Source of the DNA: Linyphia triangularis
Taxonomy: Eukaryota > Arthropoda > Arachnida > Araneae > Linyphiidae
Assembly: GCA_963978545.1 (NCBI GenBank)
Contig: OZ021732.1
Span: forward strand, 58,752,714-58,816,713
Length of the DNA stretch: 64,000 bases
Reading direction: 5' to 3'
Shown here: positions 32,653 through 43,905 of the stretch, one piece after another
Layout of the letters: each line of letters opens with the position of its first letter
How positions within the stretch are numbered: the stretch's first letter is position 1
Position numbers and translations under genes: made by a program
The notes under the pieces: generated by a model
Databases searched by the model: none
Told to the model about the DNA's origin: nothing
The model's input: only the letters and a program-made list of their open reading frames with translations

Positions 32653-33790
32653 ACACCGAGTGGTCAATTTATTATGAACACCAACCAGTTTTATGCAAAT
32701 GAGATATTGCGTCACAGTGTTACCGCTAGAGGGCGAGGTAGTTGCAAAAAAGGAATATAGTACAAGTGAATCATCTATTGCACTGTGTTGCTTACGAAAA
32801 TATGGGTAAAAAACGTTATTGAATTGAGTTTGAAAGGGGGATGATTGCAGGAGCTCGAAGTGTCTGAACCAATATCAGAAAAACAATTGCACTTGTGAAT
32901 TTTTCAAGAGCAGCAGTTATTAATGTTTACAGAGAGTGGACTATCAAGCAGAAAACAGGGTCTCAATGTCAGACTTGTAGACGTCACATGCCACTGAATG
33001 CTCTATCTTAAAGGAGACTTGCCTGAGTTGTCCAGACCAACAGAAGAGCAACAGTACGTTAAATAGTTAGAAATGTTAATCAAGGAGCAACTTTGAACGT
33101 CTCTGAACGAACTGTTTGCTACACTTTACACCTTATAGGCTATGGAAGCCGACGACCTGTTCCAAAGCCTCTAATGTCTGCCTTGAATAAGAGCAAACGT
33201 CTCAAGTTCACAAAGGGCACAAGGATTGGAAAGTAGATGACTGGAAAAGAGTCATGAGGTCCAAGGAATCGCATATTCAACTACACCATGCAGATGGCAG
33301 AGTGTGAATATGGAGAAAACCGCACAAAAGCATGGACCCGAACATCATTATCACAACACTTCAAGCTGGTGGAGGCAATATTATGGTTTGGGAATGTCTT
33401 CTTGGCATTGTATAGGACCTTTGATTCCTGCAGATGTACCCAGGGAAGGATACATCCAGCTGGACAATGCTCATTGTCATACTGCTGGCATTGTCCTTAG
33501 ATGTTTCGAAAAGCATACAGAGGAATTAACCTTTCTTTGTTGGCCTGAACAATCACCAGATCTTAATCCAATCGAGGATTTAAGGGATGAGATCGAATTG
33601 GACATCAGACAGCTGAATCCATTGCCTTCAAATCTTAAGGAATGGGAAAGTGCAGTTCATAGGGTATGGTGTCCAATTCCTTACCCAACCTACCACCATC
33701 TCACGCAATTTTCAAGCAGAGACCAGTATAATTATAAAATTGATAGTTTTGCAATGTACAGCAACCCTAGTTTGGTGCAACATTAAATAT
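32653..33790 (+). mobile_element. Tc1-type transposon relic, 3' end missing
   Basis: Its 5' end, with gagtggtcaatttattatga at 32658, looks like a Tc1-type terminal repeat. It starts about 8 bp after the right end of the mariner element. I see no matching inverted end after the coding part, so the 3' terminus is lost. The coding region is described separately. Confidence 0.65.
32801..33786 (+). pseudogene. Tc1-like transposase relic
   Basis: Plus strand. An N-terminal stretch from about 32801 (MGKKRY, stop, IEFERGMIAGARS, stop) still resembles the DNA-binding part of Tc1 transposases but has several stops and frameshifts. The last 160 codons (33304-33786) are open and hold the end of the DDE domain: LDNAHCHTAGIV with its aspartate and SPDLNPIED with its glutamate, 36 residues apart by my count. 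Between IGPLIPADVP and REGYIQLDNA a piece expected in relatives seems to be missing, so the copy is also internally deleted. It is not functional. Confidence 0.75.
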
Positions 33791-36078
33791 GTCGTATGTT
33801 TATACTGATAGTATAGAATAAAATAGTTTATTCTACACTTACCACTTAGACTATTCTAATTTCTGTTTAATCACATAAATTTCACTTACAAATAAATCTC
33901 GTTACTAAGAATATAGTTTTATATATTATCTTTTATTTTATGATAATGCCATTTTTTTTAACTTCTACAAAATTAGCTTATGGATTTAACACGCACATTT
34001 TGTACACAATTACTTTACGCTTATTCTACCTAAAAAATGAACAGTTATATTATATACGTTATAAACAGCAAATATTTTGTTGAAATTATTTTACCTAGTA
34101 TGTTTCAAGCTTTCATAAAAATCTAATTTCTCTATCTAACAATGATCAAAGAATACTATTCCCTTAATTTATAGTCACATTTATTATAGTTATATTTGTT
34201 ATTTTCATATTGGTATATTTGTTATTTTCATATTGGTATATTTGTTGTTTTATTTACGTAATGATATTTTTTTTATTAAATTACTATATTTATATAAATA
34301 TTAATAATTGTGTTACTTTATGATATTATATTTGTAAAAGTAGAACTTATCTTATTACCTCAATCGTAAATGAAATATAGTTGACATGACATATTATTTA
34401 AAAAAATATTTTAATTTTAATTTGTTATGATTCTTAAATTATAACATCCATGCCGATAGATTAACAAAAGTGTCACATTATAAAAACTAAGTTGATACAC
34501 ATAACATGAAAAACTTAAGAAAACACTACATTTCTAGAAACATTGTTCATTCGGTTCAAAGAGCATAGAAGAACTTACATTTTAGAAAATCTAAGTGCAT
34601 ATTACGAGAATAAATGAACCGTTATGAGTGCTGGTGCGTGGAAAAAAATACTAAACTTCAAAAGAAAATAAACAGTGTTGTATTCTCTGGTTTCCGAAAA
34701 GTCGAATTTCATTCAACTGTTATTTTTAACAGAAAAATTTTTCCGATAACTTCAGCGTGAGCTAAAGTATGACTTCCTACTCTTCATTGATTTTGAAGCT
34801 TTCAGAAGAAGGGAAACAAATATTAAGAACAACGAAACAGTTTCCCACTCTTTTACGCCATTGTTTGGAAAAGAAACAAAGCAAAAAAAAAGTTAAATAA
34901 CGAAGCTGACATGCAACGCTGAGCTTGTGCGAAAATTACGATATCGGGAAAGCTTTTTTGTTTTGAATTTCCAGACTTGAAGTATCAAGAAAGAAGTAGT
35001 TAGGAGGGTTTAAAGTCTGACGCTGGAAAGTGCTACATTAAAACGAACTCTTATTAGTTAATTTATTGTATATATATTGTATTTAATTTTAGCTTGCGAT
35101 ATTTCTTTAATTATAAACTATGGTTTCTTTTTTAGGAGGAATAATCTAATATTTACACTGGTAGTTATAGACAATATTCTCCTTCTTATATTTTTAAGTC
35201 AAAATTACGATATTATGTGTATATCTTGATTTTCTGCAGGTTGAGGTGACTGTCCTAAAGGAACATGTTCTCTAAAAAATATAGAGGTTATACATCAATG
35301 AGATCATGTTTGCAAACGGATTTTTTCTGTTTAAATTAAATTGTGTTGGAGAAGTGTTAATTTTTCATTTTTTATAGTTAATTATAATGAAATGAGTTGG
35401 TCACACAATATTTCTAGGTAACTTGGCCAACATTTTTCTATCAATTAACACCATCTAAACTACCATGCAATTCAAAAAGGATAAAATGCGTTTCAGGGAA
35501 AAGTTATGGCGTCTTATTAGTGTAAAACTATATATCAGATTAGACCACCAAAATTAGCAAATAAAAGCATGGATGAGTGAAGCAATGCAATTTTTAAGAT
35601 TAACACTCTAACAGCGGTTGGTGGTCCTGACCGAAATCAACATAAAATTACTTTTCCCTTGCCATTTGAATAGTTTTATACTTACCAAACTGAAAAATGT
35701 TTAAAATTAATATAATTTATATTTAGTTTTAAAGTTGAGAAGTTTTTTTTTTCTTCTTTTGATTTCGCTTAGAAAGTGTTTTGTTTTATGTATGTAAATT
35801 GAGAAAATGGAAGGAGAGATGGGGAGGGGTGTAGATAATGTGATTTAATTTAGATGTAACAATTCAATTTAGATATTAAGGTATGTTTAATTTAAAAGTG
35901 TAAATTTAAAAGGAATTGTTCAGACAAGTATTGTATAAATATATAAAAATAAATGTTAGCCGAATAGTGACTTTACTTTTTTCTCCATAAATTGTTCTGT
36001 TACTTTGATACCATAAGTAAATGTGTGCATTTGTTACCAACATTCGAATCAAGTTGTATTTCTATAAACTAATGAAAA
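33791..36078. other. AT-rich non-coding stretch, nothing recognised
   Basis: Includes a 23-bp duplication near 34195-34245 (gttattttcatattggtata occurs twice) and slightly more balanced DNA near 34650-35030. No gene or repeat family was identified. Confidence 0.5.
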
Positions 36079-36432
36079 ATTAATAGTTTAAAAAACTAAA
36101 AAATACGCTTTAATAGAAAAGTGAACTAAAAAGTAGAAAATAATTTTAAATAAGTTTGAAATAAGAATAGAGTGATTAACAAGAAATATTTATTTTATCG
36201 TAAAAAAGCGTGGGGTGCTTTTTAAGATATTTTCATAATGACTCTACTTTTACCAATATCTGTCATTAAATATTTTCAACAATTGACATCAAGCACCCCA
36301 CGCTTTTTTACATAAAATAAATATTTCTTGTTAATCACTCTATTCTTATTTCAAACTTATTTAAAATTATTTTCTACTTTTTAGTTCACTTTTCTATTAA
36401 AGCGTATTTTTTAGTTTTTTAAACTATTAATT
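36079..36432. repeat. Long palindrome, composite repeat family R1 copy 1
   Basis: The left arm (36079-36220) and right arm (about 36294-36432) are nearly perfect reverse complements over about 140 bp, separated by a ~73-bp loop. Inner arm ends are gcgtggggtgct and agcaccccacgc. The structure could extrude as a cruciform or, if transcribed, fold into a long hairpin. The same structure recurs in opposite orientation at 62833-63165. Confidence 0.9.
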
Positions 36433-36530
36433 ATTTTCTACTTTTTAGTTTGCTTTTCTATTAAAGCGTGTTTTTTAGTTTTTAAACTATTAATTATTTT
36501 TTCTGTAAACTCTAATTTTTTTTAGTTAGT
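36433..36530. repeat. Extra tandem unit of the palindrome arm
   Basis: The ~62-bp outer segment of the right arm (ttattttctacttttt ... aaactattaatt) is repeated once more here with few changes. Similar extra units occur at 60762-60898. Confidence 0.8.
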
Positions 36531-36700
36531 GTACAAAACTCTCCAGTTGTTTCTGCCAATAGTCACATGCTTGTCTCAAATTTAAGTCATGTGTTACTTG
36601 GCACAAAACACTACCGTGTCTCTGAATATGAAAAATCACTAATCCTGAAGATCCTGGTAAGGATAATGCGACTAAAAAAAAACACGCTTTGTATAACTGT
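36531..36700. repeat. Shared segment of composite repeat R1
   Basis: Reverse complement of about 60555-60730. Shared words include the complements of actaccgtgtctctgaatatg, aatttaagtcatgtgt and ggtaaggataatgcgacta. The order of parts is the same in both copies, so the palindrome and this segment belong to one element. Confidence 0.75.
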
Positions 36701-36715
36701 CGTTCAAACGGCACA

Positions 36716-37080
36716 CCAGGGTTCAATTCCGGAGAAGGTTGGTTGGTTGGTTGGAATTTAACGGCGCAAGGGCAACACGAGCTAATCCTTGTGATAAAGC
36801 GGCAAACGCGCCTTGTAGTTTCCCTTATTGGTCTTGACGCAGACACTCTGCGTCTCAGGAAAACAAAAAATCGCTAATCCTGATTATCTTAGTAAGGATA
36901 ACGGGTCAAACTGTTTAAAATATTGAATTGTCATCGGTCCTTAATAAGTATGCCAAATTTCGAGTTGATCCGACGTTTTGAAGGGGGTCAAAATCATGTT
37001 CTCAAAGTTTCCGTTACATACTAACATACAAACATACTAACATACATACGTCTGAAGCTAATAAAAGCGTATTAAAAAAA
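36716..37080 (+). repeat. SINE/LINE-tail-like dispersed repeat
   Basis: Begins with a (tggt)n-rich head followed by aacggcgcaagggcaacacg and ends with a run of acatac words, an arrangement typical of retroposon 3' tails. A piece of its head recurs inverted at about 59926-59975. No target duplication was resolved and there is no coding capacity. Confidence 0.55.
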
Positions 37081-37146
37081 TGTGATTTTAGAATTGAAGT
37101 TTTTATAATATTTCTAAAAGTATTCATATATTATTTTTCGCTATTT

Positions 37147-37355
37147 CCCAATCCTTTTCCGCCGACCAAACGGTATAGTGGTTAGCGTGCTGGCTTCTAG
37201 ACCGCGAGGTTGCGGGTTCGAGTCCCGTGTAGGCATGGGTGTTTGTAAATGTATGTTGGTTTGTTAAATGACGAAATGTTTCGGCGCATTATAGCCCTCG
37301 TGTTGCTGACGGCGCCAGATAATCTGAATACAACCAACCAACCCAATCCTTTTCC
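37147..37355 (+). mobile_element. tRNA-derived SINE (family 1, copy b) with 14-bp target duplications
   Basis: Body 37161-37341, plus strand, with the same A-box and B-box words as copy a. The 14-mer cccaatccttttcc is perfectly duplicated at 37147-37160 and 37342-37355. The body is 181 bp, the same length as copy a. Confidence 0.9.
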
Positions 37356-38009
37356 CTTGATTTGAAATCCCGCTTGTTTAAGCCAACCCTTGTTCATATT
37401 TAGGATAAAGGTGCTCAAAATAAGGATAATATAAAAGTTTCTAGATTGAATTTATTATTATTATCATGTTAAAAAATTTAAAGTACTGAAATATGTACCC
37501 AAGAAAATTTCCCTTTGCACAAAATAAAGAAATAATTTCTGGAAGCAATATAAAAGATTAGAAAAATAAAAATATAAAAGGGTACCTCTGGTAATACAGC
37601 ACTTATTTTACATATTACATAGTGTTATAATGGATACATTCCTTATTAAAAGTATATCAATAACATGTCAAAACAAATATATTGAAAAGATGGGTAAAAT
37701 TCATGTTTAAGTAACGGCATATTCGTTAAAAATGCACTTACATCCCTTAGGATATAACTAGTTATAATAAAAAAAAATTATATTAATGTTTTCAAAAGCA
37801 AAAGTAATTTTCGGTACTCTTAATATTGCTTCACTTAATAACAGTTTCCAAAATATAAATTATCAGAATTAAACATTCTTTTAAAACTGACTGCTTAAGA
37901 GAATTAAAATATTACAGAGGTTAGAAGCTACACAAAAACTCGGTCTGTTGCGTCAGAGATACATTTTAAGAAGATGGGGGATATCGATTAAATAAAGAAG
38001 AAATAAGGC
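37356..38009. other. AT-rich spacer, nothing recognised
   Basis: No coding or repeat signal. Confidence 0.45.
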
Positions 38010-38188
38010 TTACAAGGAGACCTTACGGTCTCGGAAATTCAGATCGGGATGAAATTTGGCAGATTGATAGTATACCTTAAGGGTATCCACACTGTAAAGT
38101 AATAAAGCGCACTAGCCAGAAGATTCCGAGAAAATAGGCTTTAAAGTGTTATGCATAGCTTAGATACTAGTAGAGATTTTTGATTTGC

Positions 38189-38266
38189 AACTCCCCGGTG
38201 GCTAAGTGGTCAGCGTGATGGATACCCGTACGGGCGATCAGGGTTCGATACCTCGTAAGGTAGTTT
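38189..38266 (+). repeat. tRNA-like module, left arm of the foldback element
   Basis: The box A word tggctaagtgg fits the tRNA A-box consensus exactly, and ggttcgatacc is a near match to box B at the right spacing for RNA polymerase III. It does not fold as a full tRNA by eye (no good acceptor stem), so it is a pseudo-tRNA. A T run of about 26 (38264-38289) follows directly, and this would act as a Pol III terminator. Confidence 0.7.
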
Positions 38267-38639
38267 TTTTTTTTTTTTTTTTTTTTTTTCCAATTTATAA
38301 AGTGACTGTTACAGCTAATTGAAATTTGAATTAGAGATAATATTTTATTTTTAAATACGTAATGTATTTTTAATAGAGATAAATTAAGTAGATATAAATT
38401 AAAATTCTAATTACCACTTCAAAAAAATTAGGGTAGACTTAATTTATCTATGGATTTTGACATAGTTTTTATTTGTCAATTATTTATTTATATACATACA
38501 CCAGAATGACACTTATCATAAAAACATGGAAAACAAAAACTGTTTTGACATCTTGCACAATTTATAAAGGAAGATTGTTTAAAGAAAGGAACAACCTTTT
38601 TGTAAAAGATTCGTTGGAAAATATACTTCATTAACATTC

Positions 38640-38861
38640 ATGAAAATATATCTTTCGTCTGAAAACTTGGAAGCATACGAGGCATACCGGATCATTTTAT
38701 TAAAAATTGATGATGGACTATTGATTGTATTTTTATGCAGTCTTCACGGGTATTTATTTCTCTATTATTTTGAACCAGATACGCGCAATTTTGCATACGC
38801 TTTAGTAGATTCTTTACCTGTCTATAAAAATAGACGTCGCAAAGTGCCGTTAGGGTTTTGA
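38640..38861 (+). other. Open frame in the foldback loop, not recognised
   Basis: 73 codons with a hydrophobic Leu/Ile/Phe-rich middle and a basic end (YKNRRRKVPLGF). There is no known domain and no supporting start context. It is probably chance, listed because it is the only frame in the loop. Confidence 0.2.
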
Positions 38862-39142
38862 AAATTTCTGACTACCTGCTTGAGTACAATAGGACAACAT
38901 TCTTACTCTTCCATATAGAAACTGGTTCTTCATGTTTTTTGGGAAAATCATTTACTTCTCTACATCTTATAATATCTCAATATTTATAATCACTTGATTG
39001 TGAAAATAATAAATAGAGTTTTAATGTACCTTCATTAAAAATACATTTTACGTATTTAAAAATAAAGTATTATCTTTAATTCAAATTTCAATTAGCTGTA
39101 ACAGTCATTTTATAAATTGAAAAAAAAAAAAAAAAAAAAAAA

Positions 39143-39218
39143 ACTACCTCACGAGGTATCGAACCCGGATCGCCCGTACGGGAATCCATCACGCTGACCA
39201 CTTAGCCACCGGTGAGTT
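39143..39218 (-). repeat. tRNA-like module, right arm of the foldback element
   Basis: Inverted copy of the left-arm module with few differences. Its complementary A run (39121-39142) is a T run when read on the minus strand, downstream of the module as in the left arm. The two units are convergent, pointing toward the loop. Confidence 0.7.
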
Positions 39219-39397
39219 GCAAATCAAAAATCTCTACTAGTGTCTAAGCTATGCGTAACACTTTAAAGCCTATTTTCTCGGAATCTTCTGGCTAGTGCGC
39301 TTTATTACTTTACAGTGTGGATACCCTTAAGGTATACTATCAATCTACCAAATTTCATCCCGATCTGAATTTCCGAGACCGTAAGGTCTCCTTGTTA

Positions 39398-40850
39398 GTA
39401 TCATTAACTTCTTAAAATGGTGTTACGAATTTGGGCGTCATAAAACGGTCCCTTTTATTTTTATAAACAAGTCATGTGGAACACTCTTATCATATTTAAA
39501 ATGAAATGACTTTACTTAAGTAATTTTAATCAAGAACAAAGCGAAAATTTTAATATTAATGTAAGTTTATCCATAATTATTAATGTCAAATATGTGTTAA
39601 GTAATATATTTCTATTTTGTAATGGATAATGTGGTAAAATAAGTTTTTAATACTGTATTACCCTGCTAATACCTAGAAACTTACATTTATTCACAAATAA
39701 CTTACATTTATTTATTTCACAATAAAACAATTATTTTTAAATATGTTTGTTTGACAAATACGTGTGTTAGGGATTTGTATAATTGCGTATTTGATCTAGT
39801 TAGATGAATTATTTTCCCATGTAACTTTGCTAAAAACTAATTTTATGTAAAACAAAACTACTAGATTCAACACAATGTTGCAATTCTAACCAAATTACGA
39901 GAAGAAAGAAGTGCGAAAATGTCTCAAGCGTCATCCAGAGAATTACCCATTTATGAAATTCAGAAAGGCTTTGATTAACGTGTTGTAGAAATGTAAATTT
40001 GACCTAAGAAAATATATATCCAAATGATATATATTTTAATGATATCTATAACCGTGCAATTTCGAGCATGACCACTTCTTAAGTAATAGATATTTTATAA
40101 AAATTCTAGTTTCTAGGATATAACTGCAGCAAAACTTTTTGTTATAATCTAAATTAAACATTTAATGCAGATTCTGTGTATCTGTTGGAGGAAAGTCAAG
40201 AGTAGTAATTAAAGAAAGTTCGACGTAGATTGGCATGAAAGCCAAAGAGTTAAGAATTTCTAATGCAGTTTGGTAGATACTAAATAAGCTAAGTTGTATG
40301 TAATTTTAATGTCCTTAAGAAAAGATTCTCCAGTTAGTAGATAATAACTTTTTTTACATAATTTTTCCATTAAGGAATTCATGAAGTGGTATATATGTGA
40401 AAACGTAGGTCATACCACAGTAAAATGACGAAAAAGCACAGTTTCTAATAAATAAACATATTTGAAATTGATCATGGTATATTGCATTCATATGCATAAA
40501 TAAAAATTAAATATAGTACTTGTGAACGGTACTTTTATTTACAATTAATCAAAATAATCATTGCAGAACAAAAACCTTACCACCTTATCTAGGGCAATGA
40601 ATGTTTAATTAATAATAAATAAAAACCCATTTAAAGAGGATTTAAAGCAGGGCATCAATATAAAAATGTATTGCTATGTTACAAAACTAAAATTTTTGGA
40701 GGAAAAAGACAACCTAATAATTTACATTTGAAAAAGTAAGCTTTTAAGTATTTAAATAGCATACTCTCTTTATTACAATTTTCCAAAGCAATTCTCCCTT
40801 TTAAATTTGACACTAGCAAAACGTAATACAAAATTATGACACCGAATCTG
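39398..40850. other. AT-rich non-coding stretch, nothing recognised
   Basis: Chance frames only. Confidence 0.5.
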
Positions 40851-41190
40851 GATCCAAACACGTAGTTGACTAAGCTAAACTAAATTCTATCTAACGTATA
40901 AGAAAAACTGACCACCAGCTTATCTACAATACAGTCCGAAATTACACGCCAATTTGCCGATTGGTCCTCAAACCCATTTCACAGGATTGACCTGTCCAAG
41001 CATAAACCACGTTTCTGGTCTCCACAATAGGACTAGTCACAGTAGCCAAAGCATCGGCAAACCAATCGCATTAATTTATACTACGAAGTTACGATGTAAC
41101 CCTACTTGTGTCGAATGCAAACAGCCACGTTAATCCGCTGAGTGACCATAGGAGTATCATGGAACTGTGGACGGATCTGTGATGCATTTA
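40851..41190. other. Balanced-composition block, candidate conserved non-coding element
   Basis: About 340 bp of higher-complexity, GC-richer DNA (gattggtcctcaaaccc, ccaatcgcattaa and similar) with CCAAT/ATTGG words. There is no repeat copy in the window and no long frame. A regulatory element, old exon or unrecognised repeat are all possible. Confidence 0.35.
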
Positions 41191-41782
41191 TTAAAGAGAC
41201 TGTGATTAGCTGCCTTGTAAATATATGATTCGAATGTAGCTGGGTCAGCTACTTGCGGATAAGGGTAGGATATATGATTAAAGTAGTTAAGCATATATGC
41301 TGTATATGGCAACACCATCCACGACTTTAAATATGCAAAATGATTTTAAATGTAATTTTTTTTTAGATAATGTTCAAGAATACATAGTTAAGTTGAAATT
41401 GTACCAAATGGTAGTTGTATCAAGGATCAAGGATCCCACTAATATAAGTAAGCTCCCGATAATTATAAAAATATTTATGTCACCAAATTTCGAAACCAAC
41501 AATTTGCACAAATTTGTTTTATCTTATTCATAATTTATTGGTCAGTTAGCAGGGTTTATTCTTAATAATAAGATAAAATCTTTTCAGAATTTATGATTTG
41601 TTCTATAACATTTCATTATTTGCACATGCACATTTTTAAACTAAAAATCTGATATGAAGAAGGAGTTCGAATATTATGGAATGGTATCTGTGAGTGTTTC
41701 TAACTGTGCCAATGATATTAATTAAACCTCAAAACGAATATTAGCATGAACTACGTGATGACCAATTTCAAAGAGTACTCGT

Positions 41783-41822
<40 letters not shown>

Positions 41823-42065
41823 TAGATTACACAACTCTCTAATGTATGGAGCAATACTGTAAACACCTTAACTTCATTATTATGCCTATATTTCTTGTTC
41901 GAGTACCTTTAATTTTAATTTCTAGATGCGAAAATTAGTTAAAAAAATTCGAGTGAACATCATTATTAATTTTAAATACAATTCTGCTGTAACATGTGGT
42001 TAAATAATTCTTCGAAATCCGTTTAATTTCAATACACAAAGGTCACTAAACCTGAACCATTTTTA
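41191..42065. other. AT-rich stretch with a 37-base T run
   Basis: T run at 41784-41820. The 78-codon frame at 41297-41533 has no domain. Confidence 0.45.
41784..41820. repeat. Poly(T) run, 37 bp
   Basis: Uninterrupted T run. Confidence 0.9.
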
Positions 42066-42690
42066 AATCCTTTATATTAACTTCGAATTTGTGTGCGGTT
42101 GGCTGGGTGGGTGCGTATGTTTGTCGCTGCCGGGCAAATCTGCGGAGGCCTAATTAACCCACTTGCCAAAATCCATTCTGGCTGAAACTCGGCAGATAGA
42201 TTCGATGTCGATGACAATGCATTCTTTCAAATTTTAGAGGTTGTCACCCTCACTAAAAAGTCGCTTTTACACACGGTTCTAGAATCGCTTAGGCATACTT
42301 ATAAATCCCATATAGCCGATCATTGTTGAAACTCTTTCCTACTGCAAAACTGTTTTAATCAAAATATATAAAATATAATTGAACATGAATGCATAAACTC
42401 ATTATGGAGTGAAGTTCAGTCAATATAATTTTAAGTTGCTTAGCAACATTATAAATGAAATAATTTAAACCGATCATTTGTGAAACTCTTTCTTGTTGCC
42501 AAAATTGTTTTAATTAAAATAAATAAAAGATGTCTGCTTCTATTGCCTTACGTCCGACTTACACTTTCTGTGTTCCAATCCAGAGGAATCTTGGCAAACA
42601 GATTCGCTGTAGATGAAAATGTATTCAACCAAGTTTTGGGGACAAGAAAGAAGTTATTAAATACTTAGGAATTGATATTTTCTCTTAGTG
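42066..42690. repeat. Degenerate repeat relic, two diverged units
   Basis: Unit pieces recur. One is gccgatcattgttgaaactctttc near 42316, matched near 42470 (ccgatcatttgtgaaactctttc). The other is ggcagatagattcgatgtcgatg near 42192, matched near 42590 (ggcaaacagattcgctgtagatg). The GC-richer start (cggttggctgggtgggtgcg) looks like a TE end. No coding frame or family assigned. Confidence 0.5.
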
Positions 42691-43140
42691 GTAAAACTTT
42701 ATGATTAATCGATCTGTTCAATGTCGCATAAAATCTGCCAATGCATATAAGAGATTTATATTAAAAGCTTTGTTTTTATGGGATGTATTATTTTTATATG
42801 AGATTATCTCAAAGAAGTTGTCTTTTGAAATGAATATAAAATAGTCGGAAAATATAGAAAAGTAGACAAGAAAATTTTATAACAAACATATTGAATAACT
42901 TTTGTAACTTATGCAATTTCTAAAATAAAAAACAAAGCATTCTTTCTCTGCATCGCTGTAATAAAGGCCGGCCTACATATAACAACCCATGTATTAAGTT
43001 AAATTGTCAAATCTGCGACAACGACAGTAGATAACTATGATAACACATCGAAGTAGTTTCTGATTTTTCTATTTAATAGAAGACTTTAATATAGGGAAAA
43101 CATCAATATCCTATACATATTTTCTGAAGTTTTCTACAGT
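42691..43140. other. AT-rich spacer
   Basis: Nothing recognised. Confidence 0.4.
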
Positions 43141-43905
43141 TGATTGAATAGTTTTAAAAATAGGGATTCACGTTCCAGTTTTGCTTCATTCAAATTTAAA
43201 TTTGAAGTTTGCTTTTTATCTATTCAAAAGGAATGCATTTTTCACCTCTGTAATAAATTTCTAAATTAGATTAATCAAATAAAATGAGGTATTTTAAAAT
43301 AAAAATTCTTTAAAATAAAGTGATTTAAAGTATTTTTATGATTTCATAAATTTTTAAACACATTACAATTCGTTGTGTCTATATCCACTGTGTAGCTCTT
43401 GCCAGTTTGATTTTTATCTATTTAAAAGGAATTCATTTTCCTCTACTATAAAGATGCATGAATGAAACTTGTGTTGATATTGGTTAAAAAATAACATCAA
43501 TATGTTTATTTGAATTTGTCATTTCTTAACCCAATGAGATACATTTTAAAAGATTTACATTTGACACGGTATTTTTTTAAATAATTTAAATGCAAAATAT
43601 CACAATGTAAATACATTTATCTATGTACTAATGAAACATTCCTTTCTTATTAAAAAGTTTCCTAAATATATAACCAAGTGATAACTTTTTATGAAAATTA
43701 AATTTTATATCTTACTGAAATAGAATCAGTAGAAATGTCTAATAATTTAAAATTTCTAAAAGAAATTAATCATATAAAATTAGGTATTTTGAAAAAAAAT
43801 TGTGAAAAATAAAATAATTTAAATTATTTTTACATGCTTTTATAAATTCATAATCCCATTACAATCCGGTGATTCTATATTTATTGTGTAGCTCTTACAA
43901 AAGAC
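43141..43905. repeat. Degenerate tandem repeat, period about 490 bp, with a shorter internal repeat
   Basis: The segment near 43360-43405 (attacaattcgttgtgtctata ... gtgtagctcttg) recurs near 43855-43900 with scattered changes. The preceding ~100 bp also match. A tttttatctatt-aaaaggaat word occurs near 43213 and 43409. It is old and non-coding. Confidence 0.5.

Larger units (their letters stand above)
38010..39397. mobile_element. Foldback DNA element with tRNA-like modules in both arms, TTA target duplication
   Basis: The element is 38013-39394 (1382 bp), ends CAAGGAGACC and GGTCTCCTTG, flanked by TTA (38010-38012 and 39395-39397). Inverted arms run about 360-370 bp each (38013 to about 38372; about 39027 to 39394). 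Each end also contains a small hairpin, GAGACC-TTAC-GGTCTC. Each arm holds a tRNA-like sequence followed by a long T run. The interior (38373-39026) is AT-rich and contains a 73-codon frame without a domain. A 3-bp TTA duplication fits the PIF/Harbinger superfamily, but with no transposase this is only a suggestion. Confidence 0.85.

Noticed and set aside
33288..33500. 70-codon plus frame
   Set aside because: Wrong register over the Tc1 relic; the overlapping frame at 33304-33786 carries the transposase motifs.
36526..36846. 106-codon minus frame as a gene
   Set aside because: It crosses two different dispersed repeats (R1 segment and retroposon head), so it is a chance frame.
38189..38266. 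A true tRNA gene
   Set aside because: A and B boxes are good, but the acceptor stem does not pair and the sequence is duplicated in the arms of a foldback element. Called a tRNA-like module instead.
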